Source: Simkaniaceae bacterium
GTDB lineage: Bacteria > Chlamydiota > Chlamydiia > Chlamydiales > Simkaniaceae
Assembly: GCA_018399075.1 (NCBI GenBank)
Contig: CP073763.1
Location: 1,054,001-1,118,000, forward strand
Reading direction: 5' to 3'
Length of the DNA: 64,000 nt
The position numbers and the translations under genes were made by a program. The notes under the pieces are model-generated. The model was not told where the DNA came from. It did not search any database and saw only the letters and a list, made by a program, of their open reading frames with translations. Shown here in pieces: positions 53,955-63,670 of this stretch (position 1 is its first letter; each line of letters begins with the position of its first letter).

Positions 53955-55547
53955 ATGAAAAAAACATTCCTCCTATTGCTCCTTCTTCCCATTCTGTTTT
54001 CCTGCGGGAAAAAGAGTGAAAAGTCAAAACATTCCCAAGTAATTACTCTATCCATTTTATCCCAAGTCCGTTCTTTAGATCCTCGCATATCGAATGAATA
54101 CCCTTCTGTTCATGTGATCAATATGCTCTATGAAGGGTTGATGAGACTTGGCCCTAAAGGAGAGGTTATTCCAGGAGTTGCAGATTCAGTCACAATTTCT
54201 GAAGATCAAAAGACCTATATTTTTCATCTTAGAGACTCCTATTGGTCAAATGGAGATCCTGTAACTGCCTATGATTTTGAGCATGCCTGGAAAAAATCGG
54301 TTAATCCTCTTTATGCCCGAACTGGAGCTTTTACCTTTTATACGATAAAAAATGTTGCGGCGTGTCTTGAGAAAAAAGTAAGTGTGGATGAAGTAGGAAT
54401 TTGGGCTATTGATGACAAAACATTAAAAGTTGAATTAGAGCATCCAGCTTCGTATTTCCTTTCTCTCTGCTCCTGTTCGACTTATGCTCCTATTCATAAA
54501 GGGTTTGATTTAGCTGATCCCCATTGGGCAAATGATGTGAATGATCATTTTGTTAATAATGGCCCATTTTTGCTTAAAGAATGGCAAAAGGGTGTAGAGA
54601 TCTATGTTGAGAGAAACCCTAGCTATTGGGATAAGCAGTGCGTAAAGATTAATGGAATCCACATTCAGATTCTCACTGATGCCAATACCCAGTATCTTCT
54701 TTATGAAAAGGGTGAGCTTGATTGGATTGGGTATCCTCTTAACCCCCTTCCAGTTGATGTTGTTGGGAATACATTCAAAAAAGGTGAGCTTCAAGTCATT
54801 GATGCTTACGGTCTCTATTGGTTCTTTGTCAATACTGAGAAGCCTCCTTTTAATAATAAGAACTTCAGAAAGGCGATTTCTTATGCCATTAATCGAAAAA
54901 TCATTGCCGAACATGTATTTCAACTGGGTGAAGAGCCTGCGATGGGAATCTTAAATTCAGGTCTTGCTGTTCATGATCAGCCCTATTTTGAAGATGGAAA
55001 TATTGAATTAGCTAAGAAATATCTTTCTCTTGCACTTGACGAGATGGGAACAACCCTTGAGGAGCTTCCTTCAATTACCCTTAGTCAGCGAGCCTGTCTT
55101 TTTACTTCTAGAGTTAACCAAGCGGTTCAACAGCAGCTTTATGCGAATTTAGGACTCCATATTGAGATTGATCAAGCTGATTGGCCTGTTCATTTTAATC
55201 GGATGTCAAAAGGGGATTATGAATTTGGGGAAATGGGGTGGAATTCATGGCTAAAGGATCCGATCTATATGCTTGATACCTTCCGCAATCGAAGTTTTGC
55301 GACGAATATGAGCCGATGGGAACATCCTACCTACCAAGAACTTCTTAAAAAGTCTGATAATGAAATCGACCCAGAGAAACGAAGAGAGTATATGCATCAA
55401 GCAGAGGAATTTCTCATGGATGAGATGCCTGTCATTCCTCTTTGTTTTAATAAGCTTCATTATATGTGTAATAGACAACTAAAGGGGGTTTATATCTCGC
55501 CTCTAAAAGAGATCGATTTCCGCTATGCTTATTTTGAGTATGAATAG
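53955..55547 (+). CDS. oppA: Oligopeptide-binding lipoprotein (OppA type)
   Basis: 530 residues. Lipoprotein signal LLLLLLPILFSCGKK (lipobox LFSC). The SBP_bac_5 domain shows LSQVRSLDPRISN, MLYEGLMRLGPKG, RDSYWSNGDPVTAYDFEHAW, PPFNNKNFRKAISYAINRK and a typical C-terminal DEMPVIPLCF. It captures peptides in the periplasm for an Opp ABC transporter; no permease or ATPase gene is adjacent. Same ligand-binding fold as the C-terminal half of the 1157-residue protein. Chlamydiae often have several OppA copies. Confidence 0.95.
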   Translation: MKKTFLLLLLLPILFSCGKKSEKSKHSQVITLSILSQVRSLDPRISNEYPSVHVINMLYEGLMRLGPKGEVIPGVADSVTISEDQKTYIFHLRDSYWSNGDPVTAYDFEHAWKKSVNPLYARTGAFTFYTIKNVAACLEKKVSVDEVGIWAIDDKTLKVELEHPASYFLSLCSCSTYAPIHKGFDLADPHWANDVNDHFVNNGPFLLKEWQKGVEIYVERNPSYWDKQCVKINGIHIQILTDANTQYLLYEKGELDWIGYPLNPLPVDVVGNTFKKGELQVIDAYGLYWFFVNTEKPPFNNKNFRKAISYAINRKIIAEHVFQLGEEPAMGILNSGLAVHDQPYFEDGNIELAKKYLSLALDEMGTTLEELPSITLSQRACLFTSRVNQAVQQQLYANLGLHIEIDQADWPVHFNRMSKGDYEFGEMGWNSWLKDPIYMLDTFRNRSFATNMSRWEHPTYQELLKKSDNEIDPEKRREYMHQAEEFLMDEMPVIPLCFNKLHYMCNRQLKGVYISPLKEIDFRYAYFEYE

Positions 55548-55570
55548 TATACCCATTCGTCTTAGTCTTT

Positions 55571-57997
55571 TTAATTAATAGGATAACCTAAAAGATCTAG
55601 AAGAGGACCTGCAACACTGCGGCGCTTCCCTCTATAGGGATAGTCATGGATAAAGAGAACTGGATTATAGTTTAGTTCAATAATCGTATAATTCTCTTTT
55701 GTTGGAACGCTTTTAGGATCGGGAATCATCATATCAACCCCACAAATTTTAACGCCCAGGGCTTTTGTAGCTTGAGCTGCAATTTTATGATATCCCTTAT
55801 GGACACTATCAGTCATATCAAGAGAGTCTCCACCCGTTGAGACATTGGAATTATGGCGAAGGTAGATTTTCCTCCCTTTTTTAGGAATGCTACGGAGGGT
55901 CAGCCTTTGAGAGCGTAGCATTTCTTTTTCATCTCTTCCAAGATGAATATAAGTTTTGGGATCGCGGTAGTAACTAGGATCATGGTTCTTTTCGTGAACA
56001 AGGGCTTTAATGGTTTGCTTTCCATCTCCAATCACGTTTGCAGGATCCCTTTTTGCAACGCCAATGACTTTTCCATCGATCACCAAAAATCGAAATTCCT
56101 CACCAGGACAAAAGTTTTCAACAATAATGGAACTGCCATGAAAAAAAGCACTTTCTATAGCATAAGCGTAGCTCTGCTTCTCATTTGGCTTAATAAAGAA
56201 GACACCAAGTCCAAAGTTAGTGGATTTGGGTTTTACAACGACTTTTTTCTTTTGATAGAGGGAATAATCGGCAAGTGCTGAGTCTATTGTGGAATAGGTT
56301 TTCCCCATGGGAACACTAAACCCCTTTTCAAAGAGTAATTTTTTTGTAATTTCTTTGTTTTCAAGAAGGTAAGAGGTGATATACTTATCTTTTGATGTCT
56401 TCGTTGCTTCTTTTATATACTCAATATGTCTCTTTTTTTCGAGGCGGAGAATATGATCCTCGGCATCGAGGACTTGAATTTTAACCTTTCGCTTTAATGC
56501 TTCTCGAATAAGAACTTGTGTAGAAAGTTCAAAACTTTCATAACCCTCAACAAGAACTTCTGATGCTGTTTCAAGGCGTTGATTTTCAATATGAGAGGAC
56601 TTTGCAAGCGTCTCTAAAGAATGGAGCTTTCTCAAGGAAAGCTTCTTCTTTAAAAGGGACTTCTTATGAGATTTAGCAAGGGACAACGCTTTTTTTTGGA
56701 GACCGTCTTTAAGAATTTCTTCTAATATAAGGGCAGAAGGACAAATAGTGGGATTCTCAATCTTCTCCTTTTGAACCTTAAGATTTTTTTCATAGCCCAA
56801 CAGTTCCGCAAGCGGTTCTAATTTTTTTAGGATCTTTCTTCCCCAAGTTTTCATGGAAATGGGAGTTGGGCATGATAGAATAAGATTAGGGTTTCTTCCT
56901 TCAATTGCCACACTATTTTGGTTACAGGTCAAGCACTGTTGCGTCTGTTTGGTCAGAATAGGACTTTTCTTAAATAGGCAGTGAAGAAGAAAAAGATGGA
57001 TAAACTCGAGTTGCTCTGGGCAGACACCAATTGAATAATTAGGATTGAGATCAATCGATCGGATTTCTAAATATTCAATGCCCCGCTTTTCTAGGGCTTC
57101 AATAGGGCTCTCTCCTTTATGAATGGATCTTTTAGGACGGATTCTTGAGTAATGCTCATTCTCTATTTGGAGAATATGGTCGTTTAACTGTGTTTCTATG
57201 GTTTGGTATTCTTTTTTGGGTGTTGATATGGCTTTTCTAAGTTCTGAAAGATAGGAATTAAGGGTATTGAAAGAGATAGCTAATTGATTTTGTACACGAC
57301 TGTAATAGCCAAGATTGCTTGTCCGAATAGAGGTTCCATAGGGGGCATAATAGAAATCCTTACCCTTTTTGAAGTTTTTAGGGAGAGAGGTATAACTAGC
57401 ATCCATTGCAGGAGACGTTCCAAATAAATAGGTGAGAAGCCAACCTTCACATAAAAAATTGCGTATGATACCAAGGTACTTTTTATCGATAAAATCTTGA
57501 AGAGAAAGAGGGGAGTTTTCATAGGCATGAAGCTTTTTCCAAAAGGCTTTGTCAAAGGAAAAGTTAAAGTGAATTCCCGAAATCATTTGAAGGTTCATTC
57601 CATACCGCTCTTTTAGCCCCTTTCTATAGATTTCTTTTTTTCTTCCTTGAAAAGAGGATCCAAATTGAGCGATTTCTACATGATCTATATGAGGAGGCAT
57701 TGAGTATGGCCAAAGAAGCTCATCATCTATATTTTTTAACGAGAATTGGATTAACTCCTCCATGTAACGGGTAGCTTTCTGAAATGAGTTGAATGGAGGG
57801 GTATTCCATTCGATTTGTTGCTCACTAAAGTCGGTACTAATGTGGGGGTGCGTTAAAGGAGACCCTAAAGCTTTTGGGTGGGGCGACTTTGAAAGCTCAC
57901 CTCTATCGGTAACTCGGAGAGATTCTCTTTCAATGCCACAGTGAAAAGCATGAAGGAGGGAGCGGTTTCTTTTTTCACTAAATAATTCGTAATACAT
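55571..57997 (-). CDS. gshF: Bifunctional glutamate-cysteine ligase / glutathione synthetase
   Basis: 808 residues. The N-terminal half (1-about 450) is a GshA-type ligase: GIERESLRVTDRGELS, HISTDFSEQQIEWNTPP, and YLEIRSIDLNPN. The C-terminal half is an ATP-grasp: KPKSTNFGLGVFF, HGSSIIVENFCPGEEFRFLVID and IIELNYNPVLF. The two-enzyme fusion GshF (GshAB) makes glutathione from Glu, Cys and Gly without feedback inhibition. Classical Chlamydia lacks it. Possibly acquired, since GshF is patchy across bacteria. Divergent from the efflux operon (65 bp). Confidence 0.92.
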   Translation of the reverse strand: MYYELFSEKRNRSLLHAFHCGIERESLRVTDRGELSKSPHPKALGSPLTHPHISTDFSEQQIEWNTPPFNSFQKATRYMEELIQFSLKNIDDELLWPYSMPPHIDHVEIAQFGSSFQGRKKEIYRKGLKERYGMNLQMISGIHFNFSFDKAFWKKLHAYENSPLSLQDFIDKKYLGIIRNFLCEGWLLTYLFGTSPAMDASYTSLPKNFKKGKDFYYAPYGTSIRTSNLGYYSRVQNQLAISFNTLNSYLSELRKAISTPKKEYQTIETQLNDHILQIENEHYSRIRPKRSIHKGESPIEALEKRGIEYLEIRSIDLNPNYSIGVCPEQLEFIHLFLLHCLFKKSPILTKQTQQCLTCNQNSVAIEGRNPNLILSCPTPISMKTWGRKILKKLEPLAELLGYEKNLKVQKEKIENPTICPSALILEEILKDGLQKKALSLAKSHKKSLLKKKLSLRKLHSLETLAKSSHIENQRLETASEVLVEGYESFELSTQVLIREALKRKVKIQVLDAEDHILRLEKKRHIEYIKEATKTSKDKYITSYLLENKEITKKLLFEKGFSVPMGKTYSTIDSALADYSLYQKKKVVVKPKSTNFGLGVFFIKPNEKQSYAYAIESAFFHGSSIIVENFCPGEEFRFLVIDGKVIGVAKRDPANVIGDGKQTIKALVHEKNHDPSYYRDPKTYIHLGRDEKEMLRSQRLTLRSIPKKGRKIYLRHNSNVSTGGDSLDMTDSVHKGYHKIAAQATKALGVKICGVDMMIPDPKSVPTKENYTIIELNYNPVLFIHDYPYRGKRRSVAGPLLDLLGYPIN

Positions 57998-58062
57998 ACC
58001 ACTATTAAAACATTGTTTAAATTTTGATACTAGAAAAAACGGAACTCATTTATTAGTAAATT

Positions 58063-59529
58063 ATGAGGTTGTTGGCAGTTTTTCGATTAATTATTCCTGC
58101 ATGGATTTTATTGCCATTTTTATTTGAAAGTTGCGCGGCTTTAAAAAAAAGAAATCATGAGCCTGATGCGATGGAAACTGCAGAGATTGCACCTGCAATT
58201 GATTCAGCTCTCGAAACGCCCAATTTTTCAAAGGGGGAGTGGCCTTCTTATAACTGGTGGACACTATTTGAAGATGATCAACTTAGCGAAATGATGGAAC
58301 TTGCCCTTGAAGGTAATCCTGATTTAATGGCCGCAGTTGCGCGTGTTCGCTCCTCAGATCAAGCTGCAAAAAAAGCTAGAGCCCCCCTTCTTCCAAAGCT
58401 CAATACAGCTTTTGACGATAATTACCAACATCTCAGTAAAGATGAGCTTGTTCGCTATCCTCCTTCTACTGTTCCTGCGGTTATTAAAGAGATTCACTTA
58501 TCTCTGAATTTTGAATATGAAATTGATCTCTTCGGAAAAAATCGAAATCAATACCGAGCAGCTATAGGTTTAGCTAGGGCTCAAGCTGCAGAGATGTCTC
58601 AATCTCTATTGATAATTACGACAAGTCTTGCTGAGGCCTATATCAATTATGGTGCCAATTTCATGGATCTCCAAATCAGTCGCGATTTAGTTGCGGCTCG
58701 CAAATTTTACTTGGAGCTCACGGAGCTTCGGCGCAATTATGGGATTGATGATGAGCTGGCGATTGACCGAGCAAGGACTCTTCTTCTTGAAGGTGAAAAA
58801 GTAGTCCTAGAATATGAAAAAAAGATGACGATAGCGGAAAGTCAACTGAAAATATTAATGGGAATGAGCCCCGATGATCCAAGAGAATTTTCCCCACCAA
58901 CCCTTAGTTTTGATCGTCCTTTCCCCCTTCCGGAAAATATTCCCTTAAATCTTTTAGCACGTCGTCCTGACCTTATGGCTCAAATTTGGAAGGTGGAAGC
59001 GGCAGCCCATATGATTAAAGCTGCAAAAGCTGCATTTTTCCCCAACATCAACTTAAAAGCTTTTGCGGGATTGCAAAGTCTTCATTGGAATAATTTATTC
59101 TCTATTGAAAGTTTTGCTGGAGCTATTAATCCGGCAATTAATCTCCCTCTTTTTACAGGGGGAAAGCTAACGGCGCAACTCAATGAGGAGTATGCGAACT
59201 ACGATGCAGATGTATATGACTATAATACCTTGGTATTAAAGGCAGCAAAAGAGGTTTCAGATCAGATCAAGGTTTTAAATGCGACAACGGAGCAGGCAAA
59301 GCTTGAATCAGAAGCCTTTATGCAAATCCTTCATTCTTCAGAGCTTACTTTGGCTCGCTATGAAAATGGAATTGATGACTACTTGACCGTGCTTAATCAA
59401 CAGATAGCTGTGATGAATGAGGCGATGAATGAGGTGGAAATCCAAAATAAACGTTATTTAAGCATATTAATGTTAATAAAGGCCCTAGGCGGTGGATATG
59501 GACAATACTCAGGAACAACCGAAAAATAA
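58063..59529 (+). CDS. TolC/NodT-type outer-membrane efflux lipoprotein
   Basis: 488 residues. A signal with a possible lipobox (FESC near 24) is followed by the OEP fold in two repeats: NWWTLFEDDQLSEMMELAL, AAVARVRSSDQAAKKARA, FEYEIDLFGKNRNQYRAA, LLARRPDLMAQIWKVEAA and GKLTAQLNEEYANYDADV. This is the RND/MFS outer-membrane channel class (OprM/NodT). With the two following genes it forms a tripartite pump: channel, adaptor and inner-membrane MFS. Its end overlaps the adaptor gene by 38 bp. Confidence 0.93.
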   Translation: MRLLAVFRLIIPAWILLPFLFESCAALKKRNHEPDAMETAEIAPAIDSALETPNFSKGEWPSYNWWTLFEDDQLSEMMELALEGNPDLMAAVARVRSSDQAAKKARAPLLPKLNTAFDDNYQHLSKDELVRYPPSTVPAVIKEIHLSLNFEYEIDLFGKNRNQYRAAIGLARAQAAEMSQSLLIITTSLAEAYINYGANFMDLQISRDLVAARKFYLELTELRRNYGIDDELAIDRARTLLLEGEKVVLEYEKKMTIAESQLKILMGMSPDDPREFSPPTLSFDRPFPLPENIPLNLLARRPDLMAQIWKVEAAAHMIKAAKAAFFPNINLKAFAGLQSLHWNNLFSIESFAGAINPAINLPLFTGGKLTAQLNEEYANYDADVYDYNTLVLKAAKEVSDQIKVLNATTEQAKLESEAFMQILHSSELTLARYENGIDDYLTVLNQQIAVMNEAMNEVEIQNKRYLSILMLIKALGGGYGQYSGTTEK

Positions 59530-60673
59530 AATGAAACCGAATAATAAGCGGAATAAACTTCTGATTTACACGGCAAGTGGATTTATCCTTGTGGGAATCA
59601 TTATTTTTATCTATTGGGTAGAGGTTCTTCGCTATGAACAGTATACCAACGATGCTTATGTGAATGGAAACATGATCGAATTGACTCCTCAAGTGCCAGG
59701 GATTGTAACATCTATTAATGTTGACAATACTGAGTATGTTGAAGAGGGACAGGTTTTGGTTGAGCTTGATAAAACCGATAGTCGTCTAGCCTTTGAAAAG
59801 GCAAAAAACAGCCTTGCTGAAACGGTTCGCAATGTAATTCAAATGTTTATTCAAGTTGAAAGGTTGCAAGCTGAACTTGAGCAGAAAGATGCAGAGCTCT
59901 ACCGCGCTGAAAAAGATTACCAAAATAGAGTCAACTTAGTAGGGGTTGGTGGTGTTTCACGAGAGGAGTTTGAACATGTTGAAGCTGCCTTTGTTGGTGC
60001 TCAGGCAAGTCGAAAAGAGACCTATCATGCCCTTCAAGAAGCGATTGCTCTGGTGCAGAATACCACAGTTGCTACTCACCCAAATGTGAAAAAAGGGGCA
60101 GATGGAGTGAGAGATACCTATGTAAACTTGCAACGGTGCGATATTTTAGCACCGATGAGTGGCTATGTTGCACAGAGGACAGTTCAATTGGGAGAATACG
60201 TGAATGTTTCCCAGCCTCTCCTTGCTGTCATCCCGCTTAGTGAACTTTGGGTTGATGCGAATTATAAAGAGATCCAACTTTCAAGAGTACGTGTTGGTCA
60301 AAGTGTACGGATGACTTCCGATATCTATGGAAGGAAGGTGGTTTTTTCAGGAAAAGTTCTGGGGATTAATCCAGGAACGGGGAGTGTGTTTTCTGCCCTT
60401 CCTCCTCAAAATGCTACAGGGAACTGGATAAAAATTGTTCAGAGGGTCCCTGTTCGTGTAAGTCTAGACTCGCAGCAACTAAAGAAACATCCTCTTTGGC
60501 TAGGGCTTTCGATGGATGTACGCGTCGATATACATGATATTTCAAATGAGATGCTTAGAGAGCCAAGTCGCCTCAAGCCGATTTACAAGACAAAGATCTA
60601 TAAAGAGCAAGAAGAAGGGGTTCAAGCAATCATAGATAAAATTATCCAGGAAAACGCTGGAAGTTATGAATGA
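59492..60673 (+). CDS. emrA: EmrA/HlyD-type membrane-fusion protein
   Basis: 393 residues. One membrane segment (about 26-45, LIYTASGFILVGIIIFIYWV), then the lipoyl-type half TPQVPGIVTSINVDNTEYVEEGQVLVELD, a coiled coil (about 100-200) and the matching half CDILAPMSGYVAQRTVQLGEYV. EmrA-type adaptor linking the inner-membrane EmrB to the outer-membrane channel. The start lies 38 bp inside the channel gene, and its end overlaps emrB by 8 bp, so the three are coupled. Confidence 0.93.
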   Translation: MDMDNTQEQPKNKMKPNNKRNKLLIYTASGFILVGIIIFIYWVEVLRYEQYTNDAYVNGNMIELTPQVPGIVTSINVDNTEYVEEGQVLVELDKTDSRLAFEKAKNSLAETVRNVIQMFIQVERLQAELEQKDAELYRAEKDYQNRVNLVGVGGVSREEFEHVEAAFVGAQASRKETYHALQEAIALVQNTTVATHPNVKKGADGVRDTYVNLQRCDILAPMSGYVAQRTVQLGEYVNVSQPLLAVIPLSELWVDANYKEIQLSRVRVGQSVRMTSDIYGRKVVFSGKVLGINPGTGSVFSALPPQNATGNWIKIVQRVPVRVSLDSQQLKKHPLWLGLSMDVRVDIHDISNEMLREPSRLKPIYKTKIYKEQEEGVQAIIDKIIQENAGSYE

Positions 60674-62192
60674 GAAACCCCTTTTAGGCATTACCCTATT
60701 TATTGGCGCTATCGCCCTTTCCCTATGCACATTCATGCAGGTCCTTGACTATTCGATTGCAAATGTTTCTATTCCTTATATTGCGGGAGATTTAGCCGTT
60801 AGTGTGACCGACGGAACTTGGGTTATTACGATGTTTGCTGTCGGAAATGCCATCTGTCTTCCTTTAACAGGGTGGTTTACACGTCGGTTTGGGTCGATCC
60901 GCGTGATGATTGTTTCTGTTCTCTTATTTACTGTTTTTTCTTGGGCTTGTGGTCTATCAGTAAGTATTAACATGCTTGTTGTCATGCGTTTCATTCAAGG
61001 GTTTGTTGCAGGGCCTCTGATCCCGCTTTCACAAAGCTTGATGATAATGAGCTTTCCCAAAGAGAAGAAAAACCTAGCCCTTGCTATTTGGAATATGGTA
61101 GCTGTTGTTGGGCCGATTGCTGGCCCAATCTTAGGAGGGTGGATTACTTATAATTACTCATGGCCCTGGATCTTCTTCATCAATATTCCGATTGGGATTT
61201 TTTGTACCCTAGCTATCCGTTCGATCTATAAGGAAAGAGAGACAACAATCGAGAAGATTCAGATTGATAAGGTAGGGATTATTCTTCTTGCCTTTGCTGT
61301 TTCTGCCCTCCAGATAATCCTCGACCAAGGACAGCAGCTCGATTGGTGGCGCTCCAATATTATTTGGATTTTAACAGTTGTTTCCGTTGTATGTTTTACC
61401 TTTCTCTTTATCTGGGAACTTAACCACAAAAATCCCGTTATCGATTTTCGAATGTTTAAGAATAGGAATTTCGCCCTTGGAACAGCAATCACAGCCCTTT
61501 CTTATATGCTCCTTTTTGGAACGATAGTTATCTCTCCACTTTGGCTTCAAGAAATGATGGGGTATACTGCCTATTTAGCAGGGCTTGCTGTATCGACAAT
61601 GGGGATTATTCCCTTCTTTACTGTCCTGATTGTGGCTAAGCTCATGGATCGCATGCGCTTAAAATATCTGATCATGTTTTCATTTTTCCTCTATGGCCTT
61701 TCTCTCCTTTACTTCACCACCTTCAATACCCATGTCACGTTTAGTGAAGTTGCACTTTCTCGTCTCTATTTTGGAATTGGGATTTGTACATGGTTAGCCC
61801 CTTTAACAGCTATTACTTTTGCCAGGGTTCCCCATGAGAAGCTAGCAACAGGTCAGGGTATTTTTCACTTCTTTAGGATTTTGATGGGAGGGGTGGGGAC
61901 ATCAATCTTTGTGACTACATGGCAAAGAAGGGCAACCCATCACCACAGTAATCTAGTTGACTCAATCAATCCATTTAGTCCCGTGAGTAAAGAGCTTTTT
62001 AGCGATCTCAATAGCTATGATATTGTAGGAAAGCAAGCTCTTCAAGTCGTTGATACAATGGCATGGAAACAAGCTTATATGCTTTCGACAAATGACATTT
62101 TTTGGGTAGGGGGATGGACCTTCTTTATCTTCATCCTTCTTACTACGCTCTTTAAGATGAGGAGGCAGGAGCTCCAACCTTTGGCGGTTTAA
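60666..62192 (+). CDS. emrB: EmrB-type MFS exporter (DHA2, 14 TM)
   Basis: 508 residues, 14 hydrophobic segments. Family motifs: LDYSIANVSIPYIAGDL (D1), GWFTRRFGSIRVM (motif A), FIQGFVAGPLIPL, MVAVVGPIAGPILGGWI (motif C), and NIPIGIF. The EmrB/QacA DHA2 drug:H+ antiporter of the tripartite pump. Substrate unknown; hydrophobic toxins or fatty acids are typical. Convergent with the next gene, overlapping by 41 bp. Confidence 0.93.
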   Translation: MNEKPLLGITLFIGAIALSLCTFMQVLDYSIANVSIPYIAGDLAVSVTDGTWVITMFAVGNAICLPLTGWFTRRFGSIRVMIVSVLLFTVFSWACGLSVSINMLVVMRFIQGFVAGPLIPLSQSLMIMSFPKEKKNLALAIWNMVAVVGPIAGPILGGWITYNYSWPWIFFINIPIGIFCTLAIRSIYKERETTIEKIQIDKVGIILLAFAVSALQIILDQGQQLDWWRSNIIWILTVVSVVCFTFLFIWELNHKNPVIDFRMFKNRNFALGTAITALSYMLLFGTIVISPLWLQEMMGYTAYLAGLAVSTMGIIPFFTVLIVAKLMDRMRLKYLIMFSFFLYGLSLLYFTTFNTHVTFSEVALSRLYFGIGICTWLAPLTAITFARVPHEKLATGQGIFHFFRILMGGVGTSIFVTTWQRRATHHHSNLVDSINPFSPVSKELFSDLNSYDIVGKQALQVVDTMAWKQAYMLSTNDIFWVGGWTFFIFILLTTLFKMRRQELQPLAV

Positions 62193-63390
62193 TAAATAAG
62201 ATAAGAGCCGCAATAATGGAGCAAGATGCTGCCGCATAGATAGGAAGCGTCCGTTCAGCAGCCATAATAAACCCTCCAGTAAGAGCTGTAGCCGCCTCAG
62301 CAAAGACCTGAATAGACTGGTTTGTCCCAAGAGCTTGTCCTTGAATCCGTTTACCCACAGCATCAGAAACCATCAAGGCGGGAAAAGCAAATCCCATCGA
62401 CTGGAAAAATCCTAACGGGATTAAGGTTATCAAGAGTGCCCAAGGCGACTGGGGGATCACAAAGATAAGATATGAGATGCAAAGACAGAGAGAGCCAAGC
62501 CGCATGGCTTGCCGAGATGTCCACCACTTAGCAAAGACTCCAAAGAAAATAGGAGCGATCATAAAAGGGATGGAGAGGTAAGCATTCACTTCACCAAGTA
62601 GGGCAACAGAAAAGTTGAAGCGGGTCACAAGATAGGCCGTGAAAAAATTCAAAAAGAAGAAAATCGATAAAAAGACAAAAAAGTTAGCAGAGTAAATGAC
62701 ACGGAGTCGGTTATATCTTAATCCATCAGTAAAACTTCGAGTAATGGATTTAATAGAGACATTCATTTCTTTATCAGGGGGATGAGTTTCTCTAAAAAGA
62801 TATAAAACAATAAAAAATCCAATCAGCGTTAGTATCGCTGCTCCCCAGAAGGGGGTATCAAAATGAAACCAGCTAACGACACTGGAATCAGCAAGCTTTC
62901 CACCAATTAAGGGGCCAAAGAAAAAGGCGGTACTACTTAGAGAAACAAGCCATCCAAAATTCTTTGTTTTGGCCTTTGTATCTTCGCTAATGTCAGCAAT
63001 AGCGGCTTGGGCAATCACGATATTACCTTCTAATAGTCCGCTTAAAAAACGACTCACGAAGAGGAGAATAGGGAGGGTATAGAGGACTGAAAAAGCTGAT
63101 CCCAAATAGGCAGGGATTACAATAATAAGAGAAATCAGGAGGATAGGTTTCCTTCCATACTTATCGGAAAGCTTTCCGAGCAATGGGGCTCCTACAAACT
63201 GGCCTAGAGGATACATGGAAAAAAGAATCCCTAGTAGGATTCGCCGCATCTTTACTGTCGTTTCAATGGGGAGAAATTCATAAACAGGATCCAAAAAAAG
63301 CGGAGGAAATAGGGGAATTGCAAGAGAAAACCCTAGATAGCCTAAAAACAAAACGGTTAGAACAGGAAAAATTCTTTTCACAGATGACAT
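62152..63390 (-). CDS. TetA-like MFS exporter (12 TM)
   Basis: 412 residues, 12 segments. LLGKLSDKYGRKPILLISL at about 77-95 is MFS motif A, and the second half has AKWWTSRQAM. Resembles the DHA1/TetA and YfcJ-type exporters. A single gene on its strand; the next minus-strand gene begins upstream at 63443. Convergent with emrB. Substrate unknown. Confidence 0.85.
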   Translation of the reverse strand: MSSVKRIFPVLTVLFLGYLGFSLAIPLFPPLFLDPVYEFLPIETTVKMRRILLGILFSMYPLGQFVGAPLLGKLSDKYGRKPILLISLIIVIPAYLGSAFSVLYTLPILLFVSRFLSGLLEGNIVIAQAAIADISEDTKAKTKNFGWLVSLSSTAFFFGPLIGGKLADSSVVSWFHFDTPFWGAAILTLIGFFIVLYLFRETHPPDKEMNVSIKSITRSFTDGLRYNRLRVIYSANFFVFLSIFFFLNFFTAYLVTRFNFSVALLGEVNAYLSIPFMIAPIFFGVFAKWWTSRQAMRLGSLCLCISYLIFVIPQSPWALLITLIPLGFFQSMGFAFPALMVSDAVGKRIQGQALGTNQSIQVFAEAATALTGGFIMAAERTLPIYAAASCSIIAALILFIKPPKVGAPASSS

Positions 63391-63442
63391 GTAGGGTAGA
63401 ATACAAAGAAACTAATTTTTTTGAAAGGGTCAGTTCGATCCA

Positions 63443-63670
63443 TTAACGAGGTTGAATGGACTCCTTCATTCGCTCGTTGGCTTCCTTCATTTTTCGCATA
63501 TGGCGGGTAATAATATGGCCAAAGTGGCGCGTCATATTCTTTAAGAATTGCTTCCGTTCATCTGGAGAAAATCCAGCAAGAAAGGTTTTAAAAGGGGCAG
63601 GATCACGAGTTTGTATCGCTTGTATCTGCTGTAAGTGAGGAGCTTTCGGGCTTTGGTTTACTTTTGTCAT
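63443..63670 (-). CDS. Small basic protein downstream of the secretin
   Basis: 75 residues from the ATG at 63670, which has AGGACT 8 nt upstream; a longer frame to 63817 would sit inside the secretin gene. It is helical and basic (FSPDERKQFLKNMTRHFGHIITRH...). It overlaps the secretin 3' end by 68 bp, so it is co-translated and may be an accessory secretion protein, but I recognise no family. Confidence 0.55.
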   Translation of the reverse strand: MTKVNQSPKAPHLQQIQAIQTRDPAPFKTFLAGFSPDERKQFLKNMTRHFGHIITRHMRKMKEANERMKESIQPR

